From positions 1 through 27,348 of the forward strand of contig JBOGWX010000147.1 in assembly GCA_050694055.1 (NCBI GenBank): DNA of 27,348 nucleotides, given 5' to 3'. Shown in pieces: positions 6,843 through 15,464 of the stretch. A program made the translations under genes and the position numbers. Below the pieces are notes generated by a model, which saw only the letters and a list, made by a program, of their open reading frames with translations, did no database searches and was not told where the DNA came from. The stretch's first letter is position 1. The number at the start of each line of letters is the position of its first letter. This DNA is from WHSV01 sp050694055 (GTDB taxonomy: Bacteria; Actinomycetota; CADDZG01; WHSQ01).

Positions 6843-7999
6843 TCAACTTTCCGGAGCGGCTGCGGGTGGGTCCGTTTCGAGAACGAGCCTTCACGAGCGA
6901 GCTGCATACCGAGCGAACCGCCGCTCTTCTGGGCCTGGCGCTCGGGATCGCGTTCGTCATCTGCTTCGTGACCGGGGTACTGAGCCATCTCATACAACAA
7001 CCTCCCTCGTGGTTCACGTGGCCCTCGCGCCCCGCCGGGCTCTATCGCGTGACTCAGTCATTGCACGTCGCGACCGGCATCGCCACCATCCCCTTGCTGC
7101 TGGGCAAGCTCTGGACGGTCTACCCGCGCTTGTGGGCGTGGCCGCCCGTCCGGAACCTCGCGCATCTCGTGGAGCGCGCTTCTCTGTTCCCGCTCGTCGC
7201 AGGAAGCCTCTTCTTGTCCTTCACGGGTGTCGCCAACATTGGGCTCTGGTACCCGTGGCGCTTCTTCTTCCCCGCGGGGCACTACTGGGCGTCATGGATC
7301 ACGATGGGCGCGCTAGTCGTTCACGTCGGTGCCAAGGGAGCGATCGTTCGCCGTGAGGTGTTGAAGCGTGATCCTGGATTACTGGAGCCGGCGATCACCG
7401 GGGCACTGAGCCGTCGCGGCTTCCTCGGTGTCATCGCCGCAACCGCCGGTGCCTTGACGTTGACGACCATCGGCCAGACATTTGCTCCTCTCAACCGCAT
7501 AGCCGTGCTCGCGCCCCGTCGTCCAAATGTCGGACCTCAGGGCTTCCCGGTCAACAAGTCCGCGCTGTCCGCCAAGGTTGACGAGACCGCGCGCAGTCCC
7601 GGCTACCGGCTGCGAGTCGGCGGCGAAGTGCAACGCCCGTTGAGTCTCTCGCTCGATGATCTGCGCGCCCTGCCACAGCACGGGGCAACGCTCCCCATCT
7701 CCTGCGTAGAGGGCTGGAGCGCAAACGTTGATTGGGAGGGAGTGCAAGTGCGTGAGCTTCTGGAGATGGCGGGCGCCGTGGGTGCCGCGGTGGTGAGAGT
7801 CGAATCGCTCCAACCCGACGGTCTGTATCGAGCCTCCGAGCTCAACCCTCTGCACGCGGCCGACCCCGACACTCTGCTCGCGCTTCGCTGCAATGGTGAG
7901 GAGCTGCACATCGATCACGGCTATCCGCTGAGACTCATCGGTCCCAACCGGCCCGGGGTGATGCAGACCAAATGGGTCGGCGAGTTGGTGGTCTCATGA
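6839..7999 (+). CDS. Cytochrome b-like / molybdopterin (sulfite oxidase-fold) oxidoreductase fusion
   Basis: A 386-residue membrane molybdoenzyme. Four hydrophobic segments (about 27-50, 72-92, 113-137, 148-165) carry H50, H76, H148 and H162, which could ligate b-type haem. A second hydrophobic segment begins with SRRGFLG (191-197), which resembles an internal Tat-type signal or anchor. From about 245 the sequence is an oxidoreductase molybdopterin-binding domain of the sulfite oxidase/YedY (MsrP) type; C289 in ISCVEGW is the expected molybdenum ligand. It therefore joins an MsrQ-like electron donor and an MsrP-like catalytic part in one chain. No C-terminal dimerisation domain is seen. GTG 6839 is chosen because it overlaps the methyltransferase stop as GTGA; ATG 6815 would add 8 residues. 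The substrate is unknown. Confidence 0.85.
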   Translation: MINFPERLRVGPFRERAFTSELHTERTAALLGLALGIAFVICFVTGVLSHLIQQPPSWFTWPSRPAGLYRVTQSLHVATGIATIPLLLGKLWTVYPRLWAWPPVRNLAHLVERASLFPLVAGSLFLSFTGVANIGLWYPWRFFFPAGHYWASWITMGALVVHVGAKGAIVRREVLKRDPGLLEPAITGALSRRGFLGVIAATAGALTLTTIGQTFAPLNRIAVLAPRRPNVGPQGFPVNKSALSAKVDETARSPGYRLRVGGEVQRPLSLSLDDLRALPQHGATLPISCVEGWSANVDWEGVQVRELLEMAGAVGAAVVRVESLQPDGLYRASELNPLHAADPDTLLALRCNGEELHIDHGYPLRLIGPNRPGVMQTKWVGELVVS

Positions 8000-8424
8000 G
8001 AGCGCCTCCGAATTCGAGCCGGCGAGTCTTTTGGACCTGCGTGGCCGTTGGGTGGGCCATCATCGCCTACGGCATTGCGGGACTGCTCGACAACGCCGGA
8101 CGGACGAACCCCGGCCAGTGGATTCGCTGGTTTGCAGGAGCACTCATCGTCCACGACTTCATCGTCGCTCCGCTCACGTTCGCAGTCGGGGCGCAACTGG
8201 TCGCGCGCCTCCGCCGGCCCCTCCGTGCCCCCGTCCAAGGTGCACTGATAGCCAGCGGGATCATCGTCCTCACGACCTGGCCGTTCCTGCGCGGCTACGG
8301 GCTGAGAGCAGACAATCCGAGCGCGCTACCCAACCACTACGCGGCCGGCCTCACCCTGGTTCTGACCCTGGTATGGCTCGTCGCGGCCATGGTCGCGGCG
8401 AAAGCCTGGAGACAACCGCGGTAG
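7996..8424 (+). CDS. Small four-helix membrane protein, partner of the molybdoenzyme
   Basis: A 142-residue integral membrane protein with hydrophobic segments at about 11-31, 46-69, 80-97 and 116-136. H53 (IVHDF) in segment 2 and H114 (PNHYAAG) before segment 4 might be functional or haem-binding. No known enzymatic motif is visible. The ATG at 7996 overlaps the molybdoenzyme stop as ATGA, which suggests a stoichiometric partner such as an anchor or electron-transfer subunit. It is the last gene of the tightly coupled rightward operon. Confidence 0.78.
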   Translation: MRAPPNSSRRVFWTCVAVGWAIIAYGIAGLLDNAGRTNPGQWIRWFAGALIVHDFIVAPLTFAVGAQLVARLRRPLRAPVQGALIASGIIVLTTWPFLRGYGLRADNPSALPNHYAAGLTLVLTLVWLVAAMVAAKAWRQPR

Positions 8425-8436
8425 ACCGGGGGCGCG

Positions 8437-8442
8437 TAGGAT
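8437..8442 (+). promoter_or_regulatory. Predicted -10 box for leaderless transcription of the 8449 gene
   Basis: TAGGAT is followed by exactly 6 nt (CGGCGG) and the ATG at 8449. The geometry matches the two operon heads at 4862 and 4973. It would give this gene its own promoter just after the preceding operon. Confidence 0.42.
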
Positions 8443-8448
8443 CGGCGG

Positions 8449-9144
8449 ATGGAGCAACGCCGACAACGGTCCGTCGAGCTTCGTGCCGTGAGTCTGATGG
8501 CCCGGGGGCTGAGAGACCTCTTCAGGCCTCCCTTCTTGCTGATGCTCCTGCTCGACCTCCTCATCTTCGGTGCCTCGGCGAGCGTCACGGAGGTCGATGA
8601 GGCCGTGTTGTTCGGGACGCTGCTGCTGGCCGTCGTCTCCGCTTACGTGCAGATCGCGATGACCATGGCTGCTGCCGGGGACGAGCGGCGATCGGCCGAC
8701 GAGTGGATCAAGCTCGCCTTCAAGCGCAGAGTCTTCTGGCGCTTCGTGCTCACGGGAATGCTCATCATCGCAGCCGTCTTCTTGGGGTTCCTAGCGCTCA
8801 TCGTCGGGGGACTTGTGCTTGGAGCGATGCTGGCGCTGGCCCAGACCGCATCCGTTCAAGAGCGCGCCTGGCCGTGGGAGGCGGTACAGAGCAGTATCGC
8901 TTTGAGCGAGGGTCACCGCATCCCCATCGGAATCATCTTCGCCGTGCTGTATCTCCTCCCGACGGTGACGATGCAGATCGGCGTTCAGTTTCGGTGGGAC
9001 CGGGAACTGGGTCTGGGGTGGCCCGTCGCGGGTGCCGTGGCCACGACCGCGAGCCTTGCCGGAGTCATTGCTCTGACGCGCGCCTACGTCGCTCTGGGCG
9101 GCAGGGCGACCGAGATCGGGGTGCCCTCGATCACCCTGCGCTGA
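8449..9144 (+). CDS. Integral membrane protein of unknown function
   Basis: A 231-residue membrane protein with a short basic N-terminus and hydrophobic segments at about 30-43, 52-76, 98-131 (long, perhaps two helices), 157-178 and 189-215. I do not recognise the family. Cytoplasmic loops are rich in Arg and Lys (for example AFKRRVFWR), which would place them inside the cell. It starts 24 bp after the preceding operon and probably has its own leaderless promoter. It converges on nuoN with only 6 bp between the stop codons. Confidence 0.7.
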   Translation: MEQRRQRSVELRAVSLMARGLRDLFRPPFLLMLLLDLLIFGASASVTEVDEAVLFGTLLLAVVSAYVQIAMTMAAAGDERRSADEWIKLAFKRRVFWRFVLTGMLIIAAVFLGFLALIVGGLVLGAMLALAQTASVQERAWPWEAVQSSIALSEGHRIPIGIIFAVLYLLPTVTMQIGVQFRWDRELGLGWPVAGAVATTASLAGVIALTRAYVALGGRATEIGVPSITLR

Positions 9145-9150
9145 ACCGAG

Positions 9151-10656
9151 TCAGCCTCCGGAGGCGAAAAAGAAGGTCGCGCGTTGTGCGAGGTCGATCA
9201 GCGGGCTCCAGTACAGGCCCAGGGCTACCGTCGCCAGAGCAGCCACGCCCACGACCCCCTTGGCCAGGCCGCCGAACCTCTCGGTCCCCACGACCTCGGC
9301 GCCCTCGTCTTTCTCCTGCATGTACATGACGACGAGCACCCTCAAATAGAAGAATGCAGCAATCGCACTCGCGAGGACACCGACCACGACCACCCAGGAG
9401 TAACCCTCTTCGACCGCGGCACCGAAGACGACGAGCTTGCCCACGAAGCCCGAGGTTGCCGGCACTCCGGCAAGAGACAGCAGAAACAACGTCAGCGCAC
9501 CGGCCAGGAGCGGACTGTCGTAGAAAAGCCCACGGAAGTCGTCGACCTTGGTCCTCTTTTCGTCACGACCGCTCAGAAGAGAAACGACCGCGAAGGCTCC
9601 CAGAACCGTGATCCCGTAAGTGGCCAGGTAGAACAACGAACCCGAGACGCCGCGGTCGTTCGTCGCGATGATGCCGGTGAACACGAAACCGGCGTGGGCG
9701 ATCGACGAGTAAGCCAGCAGGCGTTTGAGATCCTCCTGCACCACGGCGAGAACGGAGCCGACGATCATGGTGATGACGGCGACGGCGATGACGAGCGGTC
9801 GCCAGTCCGCCCGCAGAGGGAAGAGGACGGCGTCGAGAAGACGCAGCAGAGCTGCGAACCCGGCAAGCTTCGAGCCCGCGGCCATGAAGCCGGTGACCGG
9901 AGAGGGCGCGCCCTGATAGGCATCGGGCGTCCACATGTGGAAGGGGACGGCGGCGACCTTGAAGCCCAAGCCGACGACGATAAGCCCCGTGGCGATGACC
10001 AGCAGCGTGAGCTCCCCGGCGGGAAGGGCAACGAGAGCCGTCGAGATGCCCTGGGCGCTGGCTCCGGCAGCAGAGCTGCCGTAGAGCTGGGTCGAGCCGA
10101 CGGCCCCATAGACGAAGGCAATCCCGAGCAGAAAGAAGGCGGACGAGAACGCCCCCAGCAGGAAGTACTTCATCGCCGACTCTTGTCCGGTCAAGGAGGT
10201 GCGACGAAAGCCGACGAGGACGTACAGAGCGAGCGAGAAGGTCTCCAGCGCCAGAAAGACCATGATCAGGTCGGCTGCCGACGCCATCAGCATCATTCCC
10301 GCAACCGAGAACAGAAGTAGCCCGTAGAACTCCGACTCCTCGATACCGTCGCGCCGCAGGTAGCTCCGAGACAACCACACGGTCAACAGCGCAAAGACGG
10401 CCAGCGTGATCTTGACGAACGTCGCGAAACCATCTACCGCGATCATGTCGCCCAGGTGTAACTCGGTGGTGCCCCAAGCCTGCACCGCAAAGAAGATCGA
10501 AACGCCCAGAGTGATCGTCGAGAGCACCCACAGGTGCCATCTGTTCTCGCGCTCACCGAGCATGGCGTCGAGGATCAAGATGATGAGGGCGCCGGTGACC
10601 AGCGCGATCTCGGGCGCTATGCCGAGCAGCTCGACCTCGGGGAGATTAAGGCCCAC
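9151..10656 (-). CDS. nuoN: NADH-quinone oxidoreductase subunit N
   Basis: A 501-residue antiporter-like proton-pumping subunit of complex I in the membrane arm. Polytopic throughout. Family hallmarks are WTPDAYQGAPSPVTGFMAAG with the following GSKLAGF (helix 7-8 region) and VQEDLKRLLAYSSIAHAGF. The GTG at 10656 is used and overlaps the end of nuoM by 11 bp. It is the last gene of the respiratory operon. A 12-bp palindrome lies over its final codons. Confidence 0.96.
   Translation of the reverse strand: MGLNLPEVELLGIAPEIALVTGALIILILDAMLGERENRWHLWVLSTITLGVSIFFAVQAWGTTELHLGDMIAVDGFATFVKITLAVFALLTVWLSRSYLRRDGIEESEFYGLLLFSVAGMMLMASAADLIMVFLALETFSLALYVLVGFRRTSLTGQESAMKYFLLGAFSSAFFLLGIAFVYGAVGSTQLYGSSAAGASAQGISTALVALPAGELTLLVIATGLIVVGLGFKVAAVPFHMWTPDAYQGAPSPVTGFMAAGSKLAGFAALLRLLDAVLFPLRADWRPLVIAVAVITMIVGSVLAVVQEDLKRLLAYSSIAHAGFVFTGIIATNDRGVSGSLFYLATYGITVLGAFAVVSLLSGRDEKRTKVDDFRGLFYDSPLLAGALTLFLLSLAGVPATSGFVGKLVVFGAAVEEGYSWVVVVGVLASAIAAFFYLRVLVVMYMQEKDEGAEVVGTERFGGLAKGVVGVAALATVALGLYWSPLIDLAQRATFFFASGG
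9154..9165. other. 12-bp perfect palindrome at the end of nuoN
   Basis: GCCTCCGGAGGC is fully self-complementary and sits on the last codons of nuoN, next to the 6-bp gap with the converging gene. It has no loop and no following T-run on the minus strand, so it is not a classical terminator. It may be only codon use (Gly-Gly). Confidence 0.3.
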
Positions 10657-12160
10657 TGGCTTCCTCCACCCGTCCCGGGATCATCGAGGAATCCTGCAGC
10701 TGCGCAACGACCTTGGCCGCAGACGGCTCGATGCGGTCGAGGAACGGCTTGGGGTACACGCCGATGAAAAGGATCAGCGCCATCACGGGAGCGAGCATGA
10801 GCCACTCCCGCATCCTCAGGTCGGTCATGCTTGCGTTGGCCTCGATGGTGATGGGCCCGTGGAAGACCCTGCGGTAGGCCCACAGCAGATAGACGGCCGC
10901 CAGCACCACACCGAAAGCAGCGGGCACCACCCACCAGCCGTGGCCGAGGAAGGTGCCGAGCAGGATCAGAAACTCGCCGATGAACCCGTTGAGTCCGGGC
11001 AGGCCGATCGACGACATCGTGACGAACAAGAACACTCCCGCCAGCGCGGGAACCGTCTTGGCCAGTCCGCCGTAGTCCGCTATCAGGCGAGTATGCCTCC
11101 GGTCGTAGAGCAGGCCGACGAGCATGAAGAGCGCACCGGTCGAAAGACCGTGGTTGACCATCTGCAGTATGCCGCCGCTCATGCCCTGGATCGTGCCGAC
11201 GAACATCCCGAGGACGACGAACCCGAGATGTGCGATTGACGAATACGCGACCAACCGCTTGAGATCTCTCTGCACGATCGCAACCAGGGCTCCGTAGATG
11301 ATTCCAATGATGGCCAGCGTCATGATCAGGGGCACGAACTCGCGCGCGGCATCAGGAAACAGGGGGATGGCGAAGCGGAGCAGCCCGTAGGTTCCCATCT
11401 TCAGAAGTACGGCCGCCAGCATGACCGAGCCCGCGGTCGGGGCTTCCGTGTGTGCGTCGGGCAGCCACGTGTGCAGCGGTACCAGCGGTACCTTCACCGC
11501 AAAGGATGCGAAGAAACCGAGGAACAGCAGACGCTGTAAATCCAGCGACAGCGGGGTGCCCAGCAGCTCCTGGTAGCTGAACGTGGGTTCGCCGCCGGCC
11601 GCGAAGTACAGATAGAGAATTGCCACCAACATCAGCAACGAGCCTGCCAGCGTGAACAGGAAGAACTTCATCGCCGCGTAGATCCTGTTGCCGTAGCCCC
11701 ACATGCCGATGAGGAGGTACATCGGGACGAGGGTGACTTCCCAGAACAGATAGAACAGGAACATATCGAGCGAGGCGAAGACACCGAGCATGCCCGTTTC
11801 GAGTGCTAACAGAAAGATAAAGAACGGCTTGATTCTGGCCGTCACCGTCCACGAGGCGAGGACGGCCAGCGGCATGAGAAAGGTCGTGAGCAACACCAGC
11901 CACAGGCTGATGCCGTCGATACCGGTGACGTAGCCGACGCCCCATTCGGGGATCCACTCGGCGCTGCTTCCCAGCTGGAAGCCGGACTCGCTGCCGTCGA
12001 AGCTGGCCAGGACGCCGAGGGACAGCAAGAACGTGGCGACTGTGATCGCGAGGGCCGCATAGCGGACGAGCGCGACGCTCCGCTTCGGCAAAAAACCGAG
12101 CAGGATCCCACCCGCCAGCGGGAGGAAGAGAACCACGTCCAGGAAGGGGAAAGCCGCCAT
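10646..12160 (-). CDS. nuoM: NADH-quinone oxidoreductase subunit M
   Basis: A 504-residue antiporter-like proton-pumping subunit of complex I. The essential glutamate of the family is in FYLFWEVTLVP (E141). Other hallmarks are WLPDAHTEAPTAGSVMLAAVLLKMG and QRDLKRLVAYSSIAHLGF. The ATG at 12160 shares one base with the nuoL stop (TGATG) and follows a GGTGGGAG ribosome-binding site. In-frame sequence further upstream lies inside nuoL and is not membrane-like. The end overlaps nuoN by 11 bp. Confidence 0.97.
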   Translation of the reverse strand: MAAFPFLDVVLFLPLAGGILLGFLPKRSVALVRYAALAITVATFLLSLGVLASFDGSESGFQLGSSAEWIPEWGVGYVTGIDGISLWLVLLTTFLMPLAVLASWTVTARIKPFFIFLLALETGMLGVFASLDMFLFYLFWEVTLVPMYLLIGMWGYGNRIYAAMKFFLFTLAGSLLMLVAILYLYFAAGGEPTFSYQELLGTPLSLDLQRLLFLGFFASFAVKVPLVPLHTWLPDAHTEAPTAGSVMLAAVLLKMGTYGLLRFAIPLFPDAAREFVPLIMTLAIIGIIYGALVAIVQRDLKRLVAYSSIAHLGFVVLGMFVGTIQGMSGGILQMVNHGLSTGALFMLVGLLYDRRHTRLIADYGGLAKTVPALAGVFLFVTMSSIGLPGLNGFIGEFLILLGTFLGHGWWVVPAAFGVVLAAVYLLWAYRRVFHGPITIEANASMTDLRMREWLMLAPVMALILFIGVYPKPFLDRIEPSAAKVVAQLQDSSMIPGRVEEASGP

Positions 12161-14064
12161 CACACTCCCACCCTGAAGAACATGAAAGAGACGATGACCA
12201 CGACGCCCAGAAGGAAGATGACCGCGTAGTTGCGGACGTATCCGGTCTGGACGTGACGCCCTCGACGCGCAGTGCTGCCGACCGCCCACGCAATGCCGTT
12301 GACGAGGCCGTCTACGATCCGCCGGTCGAAGATGTCGGCACAGAACCGAGCGAAGGCCTTACCCGGTAGCACGAAGGTCCGGCCGTAGATGCGATCCACG
12401 TAGAACTTGTCGCGTGCTGCGCCCACGAACCAAGGGGTGATCCCGGCCAGCCGCTCGCGTCGTCTTTCGCCCGCGGGCTGCAGGTACAGAGCGCGCGCTG
12501 CGAGGATCCCCACAACGGCAACGAGAACCGCACCGCCGGCCAAGACCAAAGCGAGGGTCCCGTGGGGCACCTCGGGCTCGCCGAGCACCGGCTCGAGGAA
12601 GTGCTCGAAGGTGAGTACCCCCGGCAGGTTGATGAACCCGCCGATCACAGACAAGACAGCGAGGGGAATCAGAGCAGCCGCCATCGACTTGGGAGCGTCG
12701 TGTACGTGCACACCCTCGGGAACCTCGAGACTGCCCTCGAAGACCCGGAAGTACATACGCGACATGTAGAACGCAGTGAGGCCCGCGGTGATAAGGCCAA
12801 GGGCCCACAGGACGTACTCGCCCTGCTCCCATGCGACCGCCAGGATCGCGTCCTTGGACCAGAAACCCGCGAACGGGACGATGCCCGAGATGGCAAGCCA
12901 GCCGGCCGCAAAGGTGAGGCCGACGATGGGCATGGCATGGCGCAGGCCCCCCATCCTTCTCATATCCGTTTCCCCCGCCAGCGCGTGCATCACCGCGCCG
13001 GCACCGAGGAACATGAGCGCCTTGAAGAACGCGTGGGTTACGAGATGGAAGATGCCGATCGAATAGCCGCCGACCCCCCCGGCAAGGAACATGTAGCCGA
13101 GCTGGCTGATCGTCGAATAGGCCAGAACCCGCTTGATGTCGTACTCGAAGGCCGCGATGAGCGCGGCCCACAACGCGGTCAGCGCCCCGATCCAGGCGAC
13201 GACGGTCAGGGCGGTCGCGCCCCCCGCCTCGAACAGCGGGCTGAAGCGCACGACGACGTATACCCCCGCGGTGACCATCGTGGCCGCGTGAATCAGGGCC
13301 GAGACCGGCGTCGGTCCTTCCATCGCATCGGGCAGCCAGACGTAGAGGGGGATCTGCGCGCTTTTCCCGGTTGCGCCACCGAAGAGCAGCAGGGCGCCCA
13401 ACGTGGCGAGCGTGGCGCCCATTCCCGCCGCTCCCGCGTTCACCTCACTGACGCTGAGGGTGCCGATCTCATCGGCTATGAGAAAGATGCCGAGCAAGAA
13501 CGAGAAGTCGCCGATGCGGTTCACGATGAACGCCTTCTTAGCCGCCGCGGCGGCGGCCTCGCGCTCGAACCAGAACCCAATGAGCAGGTACGAGCACAGT
13601 CCCACGCCTTCCCAGCCGACGAACAGCAGCAGCAAATTGTCGGCCAGCACGAGAATGAGCATGGCGCCGCAGAAGAGGTTGAGCCAACCGAAGTAGCGCG
13701 CGTAGCGGAGCTCGCCCTCCATGTAGCCCACGGAGTAGATGTGAATGAGGGTGCCGACACCGGTGACGACCAGCACCATCACGACGCTCAACGGATCGAC
13801 GAGCAGATCGGCATCGGCGTGGAAGTCACCGACGTTGACCCACTCGAACAACTTGAGGACGAAGGATCGCTCCTCGCCCGGTTCGCCCAGGATCCTCAAG
13901 AGCAGCGTCAGTCCGCTCACAAAGGAGAGACCGATCGCGGCACACGCGATGAGGCCCGACACCTTGCCCAGCCGCTTGCCGAACAGCATTAGGAGAGCCG
14001 CGCTCCCCAGTGGAAGCGCGATCACTGCGGCGGCCAAGAAGGTGAAGCCGGTGGGGGCGTTCAC
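12160..14064 (-). CDS. nuoL: NADH-quinone oxidoreductase subunit L
   Basis: A 634-residue antiporter-like subunit at the distal end of the complex I membrane arm. It has the conserved WEGVGLCSYLLIGFW (E152), LPDAMEGPTPVSALIHAATMVTAG and the YDIKRVLAYSTISQLGY motif. The C-terminal region after about residue 500 is the lateral helix that runs along the membrane arm, ending in a final anchor helix. The GTG at 14064 lies 4 bp after the nuoK stop, the only true gap in the operon, and follows a GGTGAG-type ribosome-binding site. Confidence 0.97.
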   Translation of the reverse strand: MNAPTGFTFLAAAVIALPLGSAALLMLFGKRLGKVSGLIACAAIGLSFVSGLTLLLRILGEPGEERSFVLKLFEWVNVGDFHADADLLVDPLSVVMVLVVTGVGTLIHIYSVGYMEGELRYARYFGWLNLFCGAMLILVLADNLLLLFVGWEGVGLCSYLLIGFWFEREAAAAAAKKAFIVNRIGDFSFLLGIFLIADEIGTLSVSEVNAGAAGMGATLATLGALLLFGGATGKSAQIPLYVWLPDAMEGPTPVSALIHAATMVTAGVYVVVRFSPLFEAGGATALTVVAWIGALTALWAALIAAFEYDIKRVLAYSTISQLGYMFLAGGVGGYSIGIFHLVTHAFFKALMFLGAGAVMHALAGETDMRRMGGLRHAMPIVGLTFAAGWLAISGIVPFAGFWSKDAILAVAWEQGEYVLWALGLITAGLTAFYMSRMYFRVFEGSLEVPEGVHVHDAPKSMAAALIPLAVLSVIGGFINLPGVLTFEHFLEPVLGEPEVPHGTLALVLAGGAVLVAVVGILAARALYLQPAGERRRERLAGITPWFVGAARDKFYVDRIYGRTFVLPGKAFARFCADIFDRRIVDGLVNGIAWAVGSTARRGRHVQTGYVRNYAVIFLLGVVVIVSFMFFRVGV

Positions 14065-14068
14065 TTGC

Positions 14069-14377
14069 TCACCACCTCAGCAGCCTCACGTTGTCGACGT
14101 CCAGCGACGCCCTCCGGCGTGCTATGAGGAGGATCAGTGCCAGGCCGACTACCACCTCCGCAGCGGCGACCACGAGCACGAAGAAGACGAGGACCTGGCC
14201 ATCGAGATTCCCCTGCATGCGCGCGAAGGTGACGAAGAACAGGTTGACGGCATTGAGCATCAGCTCGATGAACATGAAGATGACGATCGCGTTGCGCCGG
14301 ACCAGGACGCCCACGACTCCGATGGTGAACAGCAATCCCGCCAGAGCGAGGAAGTAGCCCTCGGGGACGGCCGTCAT
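14069..14377 (-). CDS. nuoK: NADH-quinone oxidoreductase subunit K
   Basis: A 102-residue, three-helix subunit of the complex I membrane arm. The two buried glutamates needed for proton translocation are present: E38 in FIELMLNAVNL and E74 in AAAEVVVGLA, matching E36 and E72 of the E. coli protein. The length is normal. The ATG at 14377 overlaps the nuoJ stop as ATGA. Confidence 0.97.
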   Translation of the reverse strand: MTAVPEGYFLALAGLLFTIGVVGVLVRRNAIVIFMFIELMLNAVNLFFVTFARMQGNLDGQVLVFFVLVVAAAEVVVGLALILLIARRRASLDVDNVRLLRW

Positions 14378-14958
14378 ACGGGCACCTTCTCTGGGGTGTC
14401 CGTGGGCTCCTCGCTATCTGAAGGTGGTGGGGCTGCGTGGATCCGGCGGGCGAGCACCATCACGCCGACGACCGCCGTGATCAGCAGCACCGAGGTCACC
14501 TCGAAAGGAAGCAGGTAGCGGCCGAAGAGGACTCGGGCGATCCCGAGAACGTTTCCGGCCTCCGAGTTGATGCCCTCGATCGCTTCCTCGCCGCCGCCGG
14601 TGAAGGCGAGATCGACCCCCCGCCAGGCGACGTACATCACCTGAGCAGTCAGCAGCGCGCCGAGTCCCAGGGCCACCGGGCGCTGGAAGCGAAGCGGCTC
14701 GTCCAGAGCGTCGCGCCGGTCAACGCCGAGCAACATGATGACGAACAAGAACAGCACCATGATGGCGCCCGCATAGATGATGATCTGAATCGCGGCGACG
14801 AAGTAGGCCCCCTGCAGGAGGAAGGCAATCGCAAGTCCCACCTGGCTCAGCACCAGAAGCATCGCCACGTGCACTGCGTTTCGCGCAAAGACCATCGCAA
14901 GCCCCGACCCCAGCGTGACCACGAACATCACGCCGAAGACGACGACGTCGAGACTCAC
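14374..14958 (-). CDS. nuoJ: NADH-quinone oxidoreductase subunit J
   Basis: A 194-residue, five-helix subunit of the complex I membrane arm. The family hallmark is the third helix region AIQIIIYAGAIMVLFLFVIMLLG. The C-terminus is an acidic, Pro-rich tail (about 20 residues). The GTG at 14958 overlaps the nuoI stop as GTGA and gives a start just before the first helix. Longer in-frame sequence upstream lies inside nuoI. Confidence 0.95.
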   Translation of the reverse strand: MSLDVVVFGVMFVVTLGSGLAMVFARNAVHVAMLLVLSQVGLAIAFLLQGAYFVAAIQIIIYAGAIMVLFLFVIMLLGVDRRDALDEPLRFQRPVALGLGALLTAQVMYVAWRGVDLAFTGGGEEAIEGINSEAGNVLGIARVLFGRYLLPFEVTSVLLITAVVGVMVLARRIHAAPPPSDSEEPTDTPEKVPV

Positions 14959-15464
14959 GAAGTTCCCCCGCGCCGGCCGGCCCTCTGCCTGGACTTGAGA
15001 TCGGGGCTGTACTCGATCTTGGTGTTCCAGTGGCGCTTGATGGGCGCGTCGATGACGAGCTGATCCTTCGTATAGACGAGCTCCTCGCGCGTTGCTCCCG
15101 AGATCTCGTACTCGGTGGTCATGAGCAACGCCTCGGTCGGACACGCCTCGACGCACAGCCCGCAAAAGATGCAACGCAGGTAGTTGATCTGATAGATCTG
15201 CGCGTACCGCTCGCCCGGGGAGAAACGCGCGCCGGGCTTGTTCTCGGCCCCCACGACGTAGATGGCATCCGCAGGACAGGCGCCGGCGCAGAGCTCGCAA
15301 CCGATGCACTTCTCGAGCCCGTCGGGATGTCTGTCGAGGATGTGGCGGCCCTTGAACCGGGGCCAGGGCTGACGTCTGACCTCGGGATACGACAGGGTGT
15401 CCTTACGCTTGAAGACATTGCGGATCACGACCTTCATCCCGGTCAAGATCTCAGGCAGCGCCAC
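14955..15464 (-). CDS. nuoI: NADH-quinone oxidoreductase subunit I, 2x[4Fe-4S]
   Basis: A 169-residue ferredoxin-like subunit that carries clusters N6a and N6b between the peripheral arm and the quinone site. Both CxxCxxCxxxCP motifs are intact: C53, C56, C59, C63 and C98, C101, C104, C108. The N-terminal 20 residues form the amphipathic membrane-contact part. The GTG at 15464 overlaps nuoH by 14 bp. ATG at residue 10 is an alternative start. The tail (about 150-169) is basic. Confidence 0.96.
   Translation of the reverse strand: MALPEILTGMKVVIRNVFKRKDTLSYPEVRRQPWPRFKGRHILDRHPDGLEKCIGCELCAGACPADAIYVVGAENKPGARFSPGERYAQIYQINYLRCIFCGLCVEACPTEALLMTTEYEISGATREELVYTKDQLVIDAPIKRHWNTKIEYSPDLKSRQRAGRRGGTS

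Noticed and set aside
12562..13992. Long plus-strand reading frame (476 codons) antisense to nuoL
   Set aside because: It is rich in Arg, Glu, Asp, Gln and His, as expected from the reverse complement of membrane-protein codons at high GC. It has no domain pattern, and nuoL is certain. Similar antisense frames lie over nuoN, nuoG, nuoF and nuoD.
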